Shown here: piece by piece, positions 16,943 through 25,157 of the stretch
Layout of the letters: every line of letters starts with the position of its first letter
Position numbering within the stretch: the first letter of the stretch is position 1
DNA from: Actinomadura madurae
Lineage (GTDB): Bacteria > Actinomycetota > Actinomycetes > Streptosporangiales > Streptosporangiaceae
DNA length: 64,000 bases
Assembly: GCF_900115095.1 (NCBI RefSeq)
Contig: NZ_FOVH01000029.1
Location: 1 to 64,000 of the forward strand
Reading direction: 5' to 3'
The notes under the pieces: model-generated
What the model was told of the DNA's origin: nothing
Seen by the model: the letters and a program-made list of their open reading frames with translations, nothing else
Database searches by the model: none
Position numbers and translations under genes: made by a program

Positions 16943-18214
16943 TCAGGTGACCGCCGGATGGGGTTCCAGCCGCGGGTCGCGGGCGCGCGGACGGGTGAGG
17001 CGCCGTCCGAGCCGCTGGGCGGGAGCCTCGATCCAGCGTTGCGAGGCCCAGCTCAGCACGATCAGGGCGAGGAGGAAGAAGCCCAGGCCGACCGCGTCCT
17101 CGCGTCCGGAGACACCGAGGAACTGCGCCGCGACCATCAGCAGCAGCGGATGCAGGAGGTAGACCGAGAAGCTGATGGTTCCGAGGCCGGTCGCCCAGCC
17201 GGGGAAGCGGGCGTGGCGCAGCCGCCAGGCCGCCCCGAACGCCAGGGCCGCCGCCACGACCGCGCCGCACCAGACCAGCTGGGCGTTCCGCCCGTAGGGG
17301 GCCGCGTTCCACGTCCCGGCGACGAGCGCGCCGCCGATCACCACCGCGCCCGCCGCCGTGCCGGAGCGCCGCGTGATCTGGCCGTGCTCGGCGCGGTGGA
17401 TCGCGGTGCCGAGGAACATGACCGCCAGCATGACGAGCCCCTCCCACGCGCTGATCCGGCCGTTCAGCGTGACCAGCGCGGCGGCGAGCAGGCCGCCGAG
17501 GAGGCCGCCGGCGGTCCGCGTCGCGGGGCGGCGGGACATCGCCGCGCCGATCGCCACCACCAGCGCGGCGGCGGTCACCGCGACCACCGGGCCCGTCCCG
17601 ACGGTGCGCGACAGCAGGCCCGCCGGAGCGTGCGCGCCGGTGAGCAGCCCGCCCGCGGTCAGCGTGACGGCCACCAGCGCGACCACGGTGATGACGACGG
17701 CGGCCGGCGCCGAGCGGCGGTGCCCACCGACCACGAACAGCGCGACGATCAGCAGGTAGAAGGCCATCTCGTAGGAGAGCGTCCACAGCACGTTCATCGC
17801 GTTCGGGACGTTCAGGACGTCCTGGAGCATCGTCATGTGCGCCAGGACGGCCGTCGCGGGCGAGTACGTCTCCAGCCCGGCCCGCAGTCCCAGCACACCC
17901 AGCAGGAACGGCAGGACGGCGAGGAGGCACGTCACCGCGAGCAGCGGGTAGATGCGGAAGAACCGGCCGATCCAGAACCCGCGCACGCTGCCCCGCCGTT
18001 CCAGCGACGCGGGCACGATGTACCCGCTGACCAGGAAGAACACGAGCACGCCGACCAGGCCCGGATCGAACCAGTCGGCCATCCGCGCACGTAGTCCTGG
18101 GAGGTACACATAGCTCGCGTGATGCAGCGCCACCGCCAGGGCCGCCCCGCCCCGCAGCGCATCAAGCCACCCAAGCCGGGACGTTGCGGAGGAAACATCC
18201 GAGGCGGGAATCAT
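16943..18214 (-). CDS. Acyltransferase-3 family membrane protein
   Basis: A 423-residue, multi-helix membrane protein. It begins with the family signature WLDALRGGAALAVALHH (catalytic-type histidine after the first helix) and continues with VFFLVSGYIV and GFWIGRFFRIYPL. These are the hallmarks of the Acyl_transf_3/OafA-like integral membrane O-acyltransferases that modify surface polysaccharides, lipids or antibiotics. No partner gene reveals the acceptor. The ATG at 18214 is the only sensible start, about 15 residues before the first signature. Confidence 0.85.
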   Translation of the reverse strand: MIPASDVSSATSRLGWLDALRGGAALAVALHHASYVYLPGLRARMADWFDPGLVGVLVFFLVSGYIVPASLERRGSVRGFWIGRFFRIYPLLAVTCLLAVLPFLLGVLGLRAGLETYSPATAVLAHMTMLQDVLNVPNAMNVLWTLSYEMAFYLLIVALFVVGGHRRSAPAAVVITVVALVAVTLTAGGLLTGAHAPAGLLSRTVGTGPVVAVTAAALVVAIGAAMSRRPATRTAGGLLGGLLAAALVTLNGRISAWEGLVMLAVMFLGTAIHRAEHGQITRRSGTAAGAVVIGGALVAGTWNAAPYGRNAQLVWCGAVVAAALAFGAAWRLRHARFPGWATGLGTISFSVYLLHPLLLMVAAQFLGVSGREDAVGLGFFLLALIVLSWASQRWIEAPAQRLGRRLTRPRARDPRLEPHPAVT

Positions 18215-18358
18215 CCCGACAGACTAGACTCTCAGCCCCCATCCGTACCGCCGAATCCGGGTCGCGTATCAATCGGATATACGCCGTGAAATAGGCGAGA
18301 ACGGATGTCCGAGGTCCCCGGTGCCGGGCGGCCCCGGGCGGCTCGGCACGATGAGGGG

Positions 18359-19009
18359 ATGACGACACTCCCGTTGAGCCCTGATGAGCTGCTGACCACG
18401 ACCCGTACCGTCCGCAAGCGACTCGACCTGGAACGTCCCGTCCCGATGGAGCTCGTCCGCGAATGCCTGGAGGTCGCCCTCCAGGCGCCGAGCGGCAGCA
18501 ACCGGCAGGGCTGGCAGTGGGTCGTCGTCACCGACGCCGGCAAGCGCGCGGAGATCGGCGAGTACTACCGGCGCTCGTTCAGCGCGTACGCCCAGGGCGG
18601 GGGATCCGCCGCCGGCCTCTACAAGGACGATCCCGAGCGCGCCGAGGTGCAGCGCCGCGTCGGGGACAGCGCGGCCTACCTCGGCGAGCGCATGGGCGAC
18701 GTGCCCGTACTGGTGATCCCATGCCTGCGGCTGCCCGGCGGCGAGTTCCCGGACGGCAACCAGGCCGGCCTCTGGGGCTCGCTGCTCCCCGCCGCGTGGA
18801 ACTACTGCCTCGCCGCCCGCGCCCGCGGGCTCGGCACGGCGTGGACGTCGCTGCACCTCGTGTACGAGCGGGAGGTGGCGGAGCTGCTCGGCCTGCCCGA
18901 GGACGTCCGCCAGGGCGCGCTCATCCCGACGGCGTACTACACCGGCGAGACCTTCCGTCCCGCCTCCCGCGTGCCGCTGGACGAGATCCTCCACGTCGAC
19001 GGCTGGTGA
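18359..19009 (+). CDS. Nitroreductase-family FMN oxidoreductase
   Basis: 216 residues. The N-terminal stretch TTTRTVRKRLDLERPV followed by LQAPSGSNRQGWQWVVV is the FMN/phosphate-binding signature of NfsB/FRase-like nitroreductases, and the C-terminal LPEDVRQGALIPTAYYTG fits the family. It probably reduces nitro compounds, quinones or enones with NAD(P)H. An alternative upstream ATG (18305) would add 18 poorly conserved residues. It stands alone and is followed by a strong hairpin. Confidence 0.8.
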   Translation: MTTLPLSPDELLTTTRTVRKRLDLERPVPMELVRECLEVALQAPSGSNRQGWQWVVVTDAGKRAEIGEYYRRSFSAYAQGGGSAAGLYKDDPERAEVQRRVGDSAAYLGERMGDVPVLVIPCLRLPGGEFPDGNQAGLWGSLLPAAWNYCLAARARGLGTAWTSLHLVYEREVAELLGLPEDVRQGALIPTAYYTGETFRPASRVPLDEILHVDGW

Positions 19010-19023
19010 CCGACCCCCGACAG

Positions 19024-19046
19024 GGGGCCGCGCGACGCGCGGCCCC
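19024..19046 (+). terminator. G/C hairpin after the nitroreductase gene
   Basis: A near-perfect palindrome with arms GGGGCCGCGCG and CGCGCGGCCCC separated by one base. The working stem is about 8-9 bp with a small loop. It lies 15 bases after the nitroreductase stop and between convergent units, so it may serve both. The rest of 19047-19168 is G/C-rich DNA without a gene. Confidence 0.55.
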
Positions 19047-19168
19047 GCCCCCCGTCAGCGCGCCGTGCGGGAGGCGGGGCCGCCGGCCCCGGGCGGGGCC
19101 CACCGACCCGGGCCGGGAGGGGGGCCGGCGCCGAGAGCGGGGGGAGCGGCGCCGGCCCCGGGATCGTG

Positions 19169-20281
19169 TTACGGAAGGCCGTTCAAGAAGGGCTCGTGGC
19201 TGTTCATGAACTCCCAGCCGTAGTAGCCGTCCCAGTTGACCGACCACGCCATCAGCCCGCGCAGGGCCGGGGACGTCCCGCCGCGCAGCGGGTACGACCC
19301 GCAGTCCTGCCCCTTGACCAGGCAGTTCACCGCTTGCTGGACCTGGGCGGGCGGCGTGTGCCCGTTGCCCGCGCTGACGGCGGCGGGCAGGCCGATGCCG
19401 ATCTGCTCCGGACGCAGCCCGGGGAACGTGTGACCGGTGTTCGCGACCGGGAAACCGGCCTTCACCATGTCGGTCATCGCGATGTGGAAATCGGCGCCGC
19501 CCATGGTGTGGTACTGGCCGTCCAGGCCCATGACGGGACCGGAGTTGTAGTCCTGGACGTGCAGGACGGTCAGGTCGTCCCGCAGCGCGTCGATCACCGG
19601 CAGGTACGCGCCCGTGCGGTTGTCGCCGGCGCCCGCGCCGCCGTAGAACTGGTGACCGACCTGCACGAAGAACGTCTCCGGCGCCATCGTCAGCACGAAG
19701 CCGCTCCCGTACTTGGCCTTGAGCGACCTCAGCGCCGAGATCAGGTTGACGATCACCGGCGTGGTCGGGTTGCGGAAGTCGGTGTCGCCCGGGTCCAGGT
19801 AGAGCGAGTGGCCCTCGAAGTCGATGTCCAGGCCGTCCAGCCCGTACCGGTCGATGATCTCCGAGACGGACCGGACGAACGCGTCCCGCGCGGCCGTCGT
19901 CGTGAGCTGCACCTGGCCGTTCTGGCCGCCGATCGAGATCAGCACCTTCTTGCCCTGCGCCTGCTTCGCGCGGATCGCGGCGATGAACTCCTCGTCGCTC
20001 TCCACGTTCGGGCACTCGCTCGCCGGGCACCGCGTGAAGCGGATGTCACCGGACGTCGGCGACGTCGGCTCGCCGAACGCGAGGTCGATGATGTCCCACG
20101 CGTCGGGGACGTCCGCCATCCGCACGTAGCCGGACCCGTTGGCGAAGCTGGCGTGCAGGTACCCGATGAGCGCGTGCCTCGGGAGGTCGGCGGCGGCCGG
20201 GACGTTCTTCGCCTGCGCGGGGCTCGTGGCCCCGACCAGCAGCACGGCGGCCAGCGCCGCCAGAACCCGGATCTTCGTCAT
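19169..20281 (-). CDS. Secreted GH18 chitinase, single domain
   Basis: 370 residues. A signal peptide (about 1-25, ending SPAQA) is followed directly by a glycoside hydrolase family 18 barrel with no binding module. The catalytic signature is LDGLDIDFE (DxxDxDxE complete), and the SxGG strand VLISIGGQNG is present. It hydrolyses chitin or chitooligosaccharides outside the cell. It begins 9 bases after the end of the next chitinase gene, so the two form an operon driven from the 21334-21382 promoter block. The ATG is well placed before the signal peptide. Confidence 0.9.
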   Translation of the reverse strand: MTKIRVLAALAAVLLVGATSPAQAKNVPAAADLPRHALIGYLHASFANGSGYVRMADVPDAWDIIDLAFGEPTSPTSGDIRFTRCPASECPNVESDEEFIAAIRAKQAQGKKVLISIGGQNGQVQLTTTAARDAFVRSVSEIIDRYGLDGLDIDFEGHSLYLDPGDTDFRNPTTPVIVNLISALRSLKAKYGSGFVLTMAPETFFVQVGHQFYGGAGAGDNRTGAYLPVIDALRDDLTVLHVQDYNSGPVMGLDGQYHTMGGADFHIAMTDMVKAGFPVANTGHTFPGLRPEQIGIGLPAAVSAGNGHTPPAQVQQAVNCLVKGQDCGSYPLRGGTSPALRGLMAWSVNWDGYYGWEFMNSHEPFLNGLP

Positions 20282-20290
20282 GACGGCCCC

Positions 20291-21301
20291 CTACGGCAGC
20301 GTGTCGAGGTGCGGGCCGACGGTGCCGGCGAAGCGGCCGCCGTTGGTGACGTCCCAGTTGATGGACCACGTCATCGCGCCGCGGATGTCCGGGTAGGTGC
20401 GCGCCGGCGTGAACGAGCCGCATCCGGTGCCCTTGGCGAGGCAGTCGAGCGCGTCGGTGACCGTCGACGGCTCGACCACGCCGCCGCCCGCCGCGCCCGG
20501 CCCGGCGGGCAGGCCCAGCGCGACCTGGTCAGGGCGCAGGCCGTTCTCCAGCTGGATGCACGCCAGCGCGGTCATGAAGTCGACCGTCCCCTGCCCGTAC
20601 ACCTTCTGGTCGCAGCCGAGCATGGTGCCCGAGTTGTAGTACTGCATGTGGACGACGGTGAGGATGTCCTTGATCTTCAGCGCGAGCTGGAAGTACGACC
20701 CGCCGGTGGACTGCATGTCGATCGTCTGCGGCGCCATCGTGATGATCAGGCCGTCCCCCGCCGCGGAGCGGAGCGACCTGAGCGCCTTCTCCATGTACGT
20801 CGGGTTCAGGCCGTTCTCCAGGTCGATGTCGACGCCGTCGAAGCCGTACTCGGTCATCAGCCCGTGGACGGAGTCGGCGAAGAGCTGCGCGGAGGCGTCG
20901 TCGGAGACCTGGATGGCGCCCTTCTCGCCGCCGACCGAGAGGATGACCTTCTTGCCGGCGGCCTGCAGGGCCGCGATGTCGGCCTTGAACTGCTCGTCGG
21001 TGTAGCCGCCGAGGGCCGTAGACAGCTCGGGGTCGACCCGGAACGTGACCTCGCCGGCGCGGGCGGTGGCCTCGCCGAACGCGACCGCGATGAGGTCGTA
21101 CTCGTCCGGTACCTGGGAGAGCTTGAGCTCCTCCGCGGGATTGACGAAGTCGTGCCAGTACCCGGTCAGGAAGTGCTCGGGGAGCTCCGCGGCGGCGGGC
21201 CTGGCGGGCGCCGCGGCCGTCGTCGCGGCGTGTGCCGCGGGCGCGACGGCGAGTGGGAGGAGCAGGGCGGCGAGGACGCTGAGAGTGGAGCGGGGGGACA
21301 A
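20291..21301 (-). CDS. Secreted GH18 chitinase, single domain (first gene of pair)
   Basis: 336 residues with a signal peptide (SVLAALLLPLAVAPAAHA) and a GH18 barrel. The catalytic signature FDGVDIDLE is complete, and the SxGG strand is VILSVGGEKG. It is clearly paralogous to the following chitinase and probably arose by tandem duplication. The start is a TTG about 8 bases after GGGAG; no ATG or GTG lies between the SD and the signal peptide. The 331-base gap upstream (21302-21632) holds its promoter block at 21334-21382. I see no gene in the rest of that gap. Confidence 0.88.
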   Translation of the reverse strand: MSPRSTLSVLAALLLPLAVAPAAHAATTAAAPARPAAAELPEHFLTGYWHDFVNPAEELKLSQVPDEYDLIAVAFGEATARAGEVTFRVDPELSTALGGYTDEQFKADIAALQAAGKKVILSVGGEKGAIQVSDDASAQLFADSVHGLMTEYGFDGVDIDLENGLNPTYMEKALRSLRSAAGDGLIITMAPQTIDMQSTGGSYFQLALKIKDILTVVHMQYYNSGTMLGCDQKVYGQGTVDFMTALACIQLENGLRPDQVALGLPAGPGAAGGGVVEPSTVTDALDCLAKGTGCGSFTPARTYPDIRGAMTWSINWDVTNGGRFAGTVGPHLDTLP

Positions 21302-21333
21302 GGGGGTACTCCCTGGGTCTGGTTGCCGACGGA

Positions 21334-21382
21334 TTCCCCCGAAACCCGTGTCGTTCGCGTTATAGATAGGAAGGTTTCCTGT
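21334..21382 (-). promoter_or_regulatory. Shared chitinase promoter block, copy 1
   Basis: A block of about 49 bases upstream of the two-gene chitinase operon, nearly repeated at 23229-23279 upstream of the third chitinase. It contains an imperfect palindrome ATAGGAAGGTTTCCTGT (21366-21382) and, toward the gene, a conserved run with TCCCCCGAAACCCG (plus-strand spelling). A common regulator binding the palindrome is the simplest explanation. The remainder of the gap up to 21632 shows nothing else. Confidence 0.6.
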
Positions 21383-21632
21383 CTAATTGGCCACAGTAGG
21401 CCACCGTCCACAGCCGGGCAAGGCCCTTCCGAAAAGGCCCGATCGGCCCGCCGCAACCAGCCCAGTTCGAGGACCGAACCACCGGTCCCGGGCTCCGAAA
21501 ATCAGCGACTAACGCCCAAGAACGCGCTCGCCACCAGCAAATCTCACCAATCACGCCGCGACACGCGGCCCATCACACGGGCGGCGCGGATCGTCCGGTG
21601 GACGATCCGCGCCGCAGTTCGGAGGTGTGGGG

Positions 21633-23192
21633 TCAGAAGCCGGCCGTGATTCTGGTGAACTCCCAGTTCTGCTGGTCGATGCCGCTGCAGCTGGACGTCA
21701 CGCCGCCGCCGGGGCAGGGCCGGTCGCGGTTGACGGACCAGTACGCCAGGCGGGCCAGGCCGTGCGACTTCGCCCAGTCGCGGATCCGCGTCCAGGTCGC
21801 CGGGGACGTCAGCTCCTGCTGGTCGGACAGGCCGTTCATACCGGAGATGCCCATGTGGGAGTAAGCGGTGGCGTCCGACCACCCGAACGCCGACTTGAGC
21901 GCGTTCTTCAGGCCCTCGGAGGCGTTGACGGTGTTGCCGTACATGTCCGCGCCGCCGCCGAAGTCGAACGGCATGATCGTGAACACGTCCACGTTCGCCT
22001 GGAGCGCCGCGGCCCGGTTGATGAGGCGGGTGCCCCAGTAGTTCGGGCCGGTGGTGCTCGTGCCGAAGGTCAGGATCGTCTGGATGCCGGGGTTCCGCTG
22101 CTTGACGATCTTCAGGGCGCCGAGGATGCGGTCCTGGACGACCTCGTTCTCGAACTCGTCGCTGTTCTCGATGTCGACGTCGACGGCCTTGAGCCCGAAC
22201 GCGTCGATCACCTGCTGGTAGGCGCCGGCGAGCGCCTCGGGGGAGGAGCAGTTCGGGCCGAGCTTGTTGCCCGACCAGCCGCCGATGGACGGCAGCACGT
22301 CACCGCCGGCCGCGCGGATCTGGGCGATGGCCTGCTCGTCCGCGCCGCCCCTGAGCGGGCGGTTGCCGTCCCACGCCGCGTTGCACCCGCCGCCCGACAG
22401 GATGAACGCCATCGTGAACCACTTGATCCCGGTCGCGTTCATGACCGTGGCCGGGTTCGGCGGTTCGCCCCAGCCCATGTACAGGTAGGGCGCGGCGTGC
22501 TTGCCGCCGGCCGGCGGGGTCGTGCAGCCGCTCGTGGTCGCCGTCACCGAGCCGCTCGCCGCGGACTCCCCGGCGGAGTTGTACGCCCTCACCGTGTAGG
22601 TGTGGTCCGAGCAGGTGGCCAGCCCGCCGATGGTGGCGCTCGTCCCGGTCACGGTGGCCCGGACGGCGGAGCCCTCGTAGACGCGGTAGCCGGTGACCGA
22701 CCCGGACGACGCCGGCCACGACAGTGTGAGCGAGGTGTTCGTCTTGCCGGTCACGCTCGGCGCCCCGGGTGCGGACGGCGCACCGGGGTTGCCGCCTCCG
22801 GTGCAGGACGAACCGTTGATCGTGCAGTTCTGCGGCGTCCCGGACCCGCTGACGATGAAGCCGAACGAGACGCTCGCGCCCGCGGCGACGGAGCCGTTGT
22901 ACTCGCGGTTGGCGAACGCGGCGTGCTGCCCGGACGTGGTGAGCAGCGCGTCCCAGTAGGTCCCGACCGAGGAGCCGGACGGCAGGTCGAACTCCACCTT
23001 CCAGCCGGGGACCGCGGCGGCGGTCTCGTTCTTGATCGTGTACTTGGCCTCGTAGCCGGAGCCCCAGTCGGCCGACTTGGTGAAGGTCGCCGTCACGGAG
23101 GCGGCACTGGCCGGGACGGGGACGAGCAGGGCGAGGAGCAGGGAGCAGAGGGCGGTGAGCAGGAGGCCGGGCAGGAGGCGTCTTCTTCGCAA
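21633..23192 (-). CDS. Secreted CBM2-FN3-GH18 chitinase
   Basis: 519 residues. The order is a signal peptide (about 1-29), a family 2 cellulose/chitin-binding module (about 31-130, with DWGSGYEAKYTI and NGSVAAGASVSFGF), a fibronectin-III linker (about 145-225) and a GH18 catalytic domain (about 235-519). The active-site strand reads KAVDVDIE. The last Asp-x-Asp-x-Glu of DxxDxDxE is intact, but the first Asp is Lys. The start is a TTG five bases after GGGAG; GTG 23198 would leave no spacing. It stands alone under promoter copy 2. It should attack insoluble chitin, complementing the two single-domain enzymes. Confidence 0.9.
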   Translation of the reverse strand: MRRRRLLPGLLLTALCSLLLALLVPVPASAASVTATFTKSADWGSGYEAKYTIKNETAAAVPGWKVEFDLPSGSSVGTYWDALLTTSGQHAAFANREYNGSVAAGASVSFGFIVSGSGTPQNCTINGSSCTGGGNPGAPSAPGAPSVTGKTNTSLTLSWPASSGSVTGYRVYEGSAVRATVTGTSATIGGLATCSDHTYTVRAYNSAGESAASGSVTATTSGCTTPPAGGKHAAPYLYMGWGEPPNPATVMNATGIKWFTMAFILSGGGCNAAWDGNRPLRGGADEQAIAQIRAAGGDVLPSIGGWSGNKLGPNCSSPEALAGAYQQVIDAFGLKAVDVDIENSDEFENEVVQDRILGALKIVKQRNPGIQTILTFGTSTTGPNYWGTRLINRAAALQANVDVFTIMPFDFGGGADMYGNTVNASEGLKNALKSAFGWSDATAYSHMGISGMNGLSDQQELTSPATWTRIRDWAKSHGLARLAYWSVNRDRPCPGGGVTSSCSGIDQQNWEFTRITAGF

Positions 23193-23228
23193 GGTCACTC
23201 CCGGGTAGGAAGACGTGGACGAGCGGGC

Positions 23229-23279
23229 ATCCCCCGAACCCCGAGTCGGTCGCGGTGATCTAATAGGAAACTTTCCTAT
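23229..23279 (-). promoter_or_regulatory. Shared chitinase promoter block, copy 2
   Basis: Upstream of the CBM2 chitinase. It has a perfect palindrome ATAGGAAA-C-TTTCCTAT (23263-23279) and a gene-proximal run with TCCCCCGAACCCCG, matching copy 1 over about 50 bases. No match to the DasR site (TGGTCTAGACCA type) was seen. Confidence 0.6.
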
Positions 23280-23424
23280 AAAGTCGACTGAACGGTAACC
23301 ACCCGGACGCCGTCCTGCAACCCCCGTGGAACGCGCCCGCTCGCGCGCATGACGGACCCCGTGCCGACCACTCCAGGTAGCCGGCCGGTCCACCCGCCGA
23401 ATGGCTCCGGCGGAAGTCCCGAAA

Positions 23425-24099
23425 TCAGTCGTCGGCGGTGCTCTCCGTTCCGATCCGCGTGATGAGACCGCTCTTGTAGGCGACCGCGACCGCCTGCCCG
23501 CGCGTTCCGACGCCCAGTTTCTTCAGGACGTTGTGCACATGGGTGCGCACGGTCGTGATGGAGATGGAGAGCTCCCGCGCGATCTCGACATTGGACGCGC
23601 CGCGGCCGAGCAGCAGGAGCACTTCCTTCTCGCGGCCGGTGAGGTTGGCGCTCAGCGAGTGCCCGGCCTCCTTCGGGGCGGGCGCGTGGCGGGGGCACAG
23701 GGCCTGCCGGGCGCTCTCCGGGAGGAGCAGCGTCTCCCCGGCCATGACCAGGCGTAATGCCTGGATCAGTTGGTCCGACGAGGTGTCCAGGGAGAGCACG
23801 GCGGAGACGCCGAGCCCGACCGCCTCGACCGACCGGTGCGCGCTCTCCGTCTTGGCGATGAGGATGACCTTGGAGAGGTCGGCCAATTCCGCGAGTTCCC
23901 GCTGATGACCGACGAGGGTCAATGCGGGAGCGACGACGAGCGTGATGTCGGGACAGTTCTCGGCGGCGTCCCGCAGGACCAGTTCCCCGGTGGTGCGGCC
24001 GATGATCTCGATCTCCGGCTCGCTTTCCAGGAGCGCGGAGAAGCCGTCGGCGAAGAGCGGCTTATCGCAGCAGAGGAGCAGCCTTTGTTTCAACCCCAT
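23425..24099 (-). CDS. redZ: RedZ-like orphan pseudo-response regulator
   Basis: 224 residues. The receiver-like N-terminal domain (about 1-120) lacks the phospho-acceptor Asp; that strand reads PDITLVVAP. The C-terminal LuxR/NarL helix-turn-helix (about 155-215) has LTGREKEVLLLLGRG and IARELSISITTVRTHVHNVL. No histidine kinase is adjacent. In S. coelicolor, RedZ activates redD and has an unusual receiver. Leu115 is encoded by TTA (plus-strand TAA at 23755-23757), the only in-frame TTA I saw in this cluster, so translation should depend on bldA leucyl-tRNA as for RedZ. It diverges from the biosynthetic operon. Confidence 0.82.
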   Translation of the reverse strand: MGLKQRLLLCCDKPLFADGFSALLESEPEIEIIGRTTGELVLRDAAENCPDITLVVAPALTLVGHQRELAELADLSKVILIAKTESAHRSVEAVGLGVSAVLSLDTSSDQLIQALRLVMAGETLLLPESARQALCPRHAPAPKEAGHSLSANLTGREKEVLLLLGRGASNVEIARELSISITTVRTHVHNVLKKLGVGTRGQAVAVAYKSGLITRIGTESTADD

Positions 24100-24651
24100 C
24101 GGACCTTTTTGCCACCTCGTGCCGGTGCTGCAGGCAGAACACTGCATTCGATTCTTGACCCCCGGTCGTGCTTCGAGAATCGGGCTCCGGCCACCGGGGC
24201 GGCGGTGAGCGGAGGCGTCGGTGGTTGAAGATTCATCGGATCTACGGGCGTGCACTCTCCAATAGGGTCACGTGCCGAGCGCACGCCGATGATGGCGGGC
24301 GCTTCGTCGTGACAATGTATCGCGATCACGGCGGTGGGCTCTGGGGCCTTTTAGTCATGTCTTTATCCCTCGGTCCTTCGGCAACCCGAAGGCCGCCGAG
24401 AAACATGAACGATCATGACTTGGCGGCCCCGGCCCGCGGCACGGCTCATGGATTCGCTGTCAATTGGTCGGGCAATTGCCGGGCCGGCCCGCCCCGGCCG
24501 GGAAGTCGGCCGCTGTCAAAGGGCGTTCGACCCGGCCGTGGTCGCCATCACGGCCCGGTCAGTGGTTCGTCAGCGCGATCGTCAGCGCAATGCACGACAG
24601 TCGGGACCGTCCACTGATCTCAACGCCGTTCACGCGGCATGGGGGGAAGTC
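24100..24651. promoter_or_regulatory. Divergent control region of the prodiginine cluster
   Basis: A 552-base gap between redZ (leftward) and redQ (rightward), less G/C-rich than its surroundings and without a convincing gene. It contains a 7-bp hairpin CCTTCGG-CAAC-CCGAAGG (24375-24392) and a set of direct repeats at 24558-24591 described separately. A strong ribosome site GGGGGGAAG ends just before the redQ GTG. The region should hold the promoters of both redZ and the main operon. Confidence 0.6.
24558..24591 (+). promoter_or_regulatory. Putative SARP operator (direct repeats)
   Basis: GTCAG occurs three times at 24558, 24569 and 24581 (spacing 11 and 12). The last two copies extend to CGTCAGCGC (24568-24576 and 24580-24588). 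Repeats spaced by about one helical turn, 60-90 bases ahead of a biosynthetic start codon, are how SARP activators bind. A SARP gene lies in this cluster. The transcription start is not known, so the -10 distance cannot be judged. Confidence 0.4.
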
Positions 24652-24900
24652 GTGAGTGACGTGTACGACCGGTTGGTCGATCTGCTGGTGGACCGCTTCG
24701 AGGTCGACCGGACGGCGGTGGGGCCGGACGTCGTCTTCCAGGAACTGGAGGTCGACTCGCTGTTCCTGGTGGAGCTGCTGCTGGTCGCCCAGACCGAGTT
24801 CGGCGCCGAGTTCGGCGAGGACCTGGTGTCGCCCTCGGACACGATCGGCCGCGCGGCCGACCTGATCGAGCGGCAGATCACGACGGCGGCCTCGCCGTGA
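24652..24900 (+). CDS. redQ: Acyl carrier protein, RedQ-like
   Basis: 82 residues with the phosphopantetheine motif LEVDSLFLVEL intact. This looks like a type II fatty-acid-style ACP, probably carrying the growing acyl chain for RedP and RedR. In S. coelicolor redQ sits between redR and redP; here it leads the main operon, so the assignment is by sequence character rather than position. GTG 24652 follows GGGGGGAAG at the right distance. The stop overlaps the next start (GTGA). Confidence 0.75.
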   Translation: MSDVYDRLVDLLVDRFEVDRTAVGPDVVFQELEVDSLFLVELLLVAQTEFGAEFGEDLVSPSDTIGRAADLIERQITTAASP

Positions 24901-25157
24901 CCACGGCGGACTTCCTCATCGGATACATCGCCGACGCCTGGATGGGCGGGGACGCCGACGGGCTGCGCACCGACACGCCGATCCTCGACCTGAACATCAT
25001 CGACTCGGCGGCGATCTTCGACCTGGTGCACGCGCTGCAGGCCGAGTTCGGCGTCACCGTCCCGCTCCGGGAGATCACGCCCGCGAACTTCGGGTCGGTC
25101 GGCGCGATCGCCGCGCTGGTCGGCCGCCTGGACGAGGAGGAGAAGAGCGTCCGATGA
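24897..25157 (+). CDS. redO: Peptidyl carrier protein, RedO/PigG-like
   Basis: 86 residues. The carrier motif is LNIIDSAAIFDLV with the modifiable serine, followed by ITPANFGSVGAIAALV. This pattern is what I know of the small prolyl carrier proteins of prodigiosin clusters (PigG/RedO). Proline is loaded onto its phosphopantetheine by RedM and oxidised by RedW to the pyrrolyl thioester. It overlaps redQ (GTGA) and redN (ATGA), consistent with coupled translation. Confidence 0.8.
   Translation: MTTADFLIGYIADAWMGGDADGLRTDTPILDLNIIDSAAIFDLVHALQAEFGVTVPLREITPANFGSVGAIAALVGRLDEEEKSVR

Noticed and set aside
19047..19168. Very G-rich stretch considered as a G-quadruplex or small RNA
   Set aside because: It is simply G/C-rich intergenic DNA near a terminator hairpin. 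No promoter or conserved structure supports an RNA gene.
24415..24651. N-terminal extension of the first carrier protein
   Set aside because: The frame stays open upstream, but the encoded residues are Arg/Ala/Gly-rich without pattern. A strong ribosome site and a GTG at 24652 fit the normal carrier-protein start.
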